A stretch of DNA of 6,769 nucleotides, from NCBI GenBank assembly GCA_964355045.1, contig CAYHCM010000178.1:1-6769 (forward strand). Reading direction: 5' to 3'. This DNA comes from JABWCE01 sp964355045. GTDB taxonomy: Bacteria; Bacteroidota; Bacteroidia; NS11-12g; UBA9320. A program made the position numbers and the translations under genes. Positions 6,222-6,769 of this stretch are shown here, piece after piece (position 1 is the first letter of the stretch; each line of letters opens with the position of its first letter). The notes under the pieces are model-generated. The model was not told the DNA's origin and ran no database searches. It saw nothing but the letters and a program-made list of their open reading frames with translations.

Positions 6222-6769
6222 ATGTATATATTAAGCCAAAACCCCTGGAGCAACCCAACCGATTATGACCGAAACGAGTTGGTATTTGAATTTAGAAACA
6301 AAGCCTACGGAGCCTATGCCATCCGAACCAATTATAACTTTACGTTGATAAGGTCTTTGGTTTTTTCTGCATTTATAATAATTAGCTTATTTATGATTCC
6401 TAAAGTGAGTCAGATTTTTGCAATCAACACGGTTCCTGCAATTCTTCAAGATACAACCATTTTTGATAGTCCATATCCTCCTCCTGTTCCAGAAGAAATA
6501 CCTGAAACTACCGAAAAACCAAAGGACATTATTAAAAAACTTATAGAACAAGCCATTAATCCCACTATAAATATTGGCGATGTAAAACCTTCGGAAAAAG
6601 ATACTATGACACAGGATAAATTAAAGGAAATGAAAATTGATTTGATAACAAATCTGAATGGTATCAGAGGACGGGATTTAAATCTGTTTTCAGGTCTGAG
6701 TAAATTTGATAATGGACGTGAATTGCCTGAAATAAAAAAGCCTGATATTAATCCCATCCTTATTGCTCC
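6222..6769 (+). CDS. TonB-family energy transducer, N-terminal part (cut by window end)
   Basis: The frame stays open from the ATG at 6222 to the window edge (182 complete codons), so the gene is partial only because the window ends. Residues 18-38 contain NELVFEFRNKAYGAYAIRTN, the cytoplasmic signature found before the membrane anchor of many Bacteroidota TonB proteins. One transmembrane helix follows at about 43-60, then a periplasmic region with a proline-rich stretch at 84-100 (SPYPPPVPEEIPETTEKP). TonB proteins carry energy from the ExbB-ExbD complex across the periplasm to outer-membrane receptors. The C-terminal domain that contacts receptors should lie beyond 6769 and is not seen. An in-frame TAA at 6195-6197 and no other upstream ATG fix the start. 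It could instead be a TonB-like protein lacking the C-terminal domain; the missing sequence decides. Confidence 0.82.
   Translation, partial: MYILSQNPWSNPTDYDRNELVFEFRNKAYGAYAIRTNYNFTLIRSLVFSAFIIISLFMIPKVSQIFAINTVPAILQDTTIFDSPYPPPVPEEIPETTEKPKDIIKKLIEQAINPTINIGDVKPSEKDTMTQDKLKEMKIDLITNLNGIRGRDLNLFSGLSKFDNGRELPEIKKPDINPILIA

Noticed and set aside
6446..6757. Minus-strand open frame of 103 codons near the window end
   Set aside because: It is antisense to the TonB-like gene, whose signature motif, membrane helix and proline-rich region show the plus strand is the coding one.
1..6769. tRNA genes, CRISPR repeats, insertion sequence ends, or attachment sites
   Set aside because: I saw no cloverleaf-like sequence with TTCGA-type arms, no regularly spaced repeat array, no transposase gene and no paired terminal inverted repeats, so none is reported.

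Overview
The window looks like chromosomal DNA of a member of the Bacteroidota, probably an environmental or uncultured lineage. Three things point there. The last gene has the FEFRNKAYGAYAIR-type N-terminus typical of Bacteroidota TonB proteins. Several genes are preceded by TAnnTTTG, the -7 promoter element of this phylum, rather than a sigma-70 -10 box. Shine-Dalgarno sequences are essentially absent, and base composition is AT-rich. All intact genes lie on the plus strand, and no gene-free stretch exceeds about 125 bases.

Layout. Positions 48-1688 encode an unusual, long glutamate--tRNA ligase. After 91 bases comes a canonical glutamine--tRNA ligase (1780-3459). A small predicted lipoprotein of unknown function follows (3489-3992). 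Next is a compact type II toxin-antitoxin pair, antitoxin then RelE/HigB-like toxin, overlapping by 11 bases (4056-4581). Then comes a GltP-like glutamate/aspartate:cation symporter with two extra N-terminal hydrophobic segments (4664-6100). The final gene begins at 6222 and runs off the end; it is the N-terminal part of a TonB-family energy transducer.

How the genes relate. The two synthetases charge tRNA with glutamate and glutamine and may be co-transcribed. The transporter would import acidic amino acids, so three of the genes concern glutamate, but separate promoter-like elements suggest this is proximity rather than one operon. The lipoprotein and the antitoxin each have a TAAATTTG element ending only five bases before the ATG, which predicts almost leaderless mRNAs. 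The toxin-antitoxin pair is the only obviously accessory cargo.

I see no clearly undescribed multi-gene system. The points most worth a second look are the atypical synthetase beside glnS, the start-proximal promoters, a 12-base direct repeat at 21-base period upstream of the TonB-like gene, and a possible minus-strand coding remnant in that same gap.
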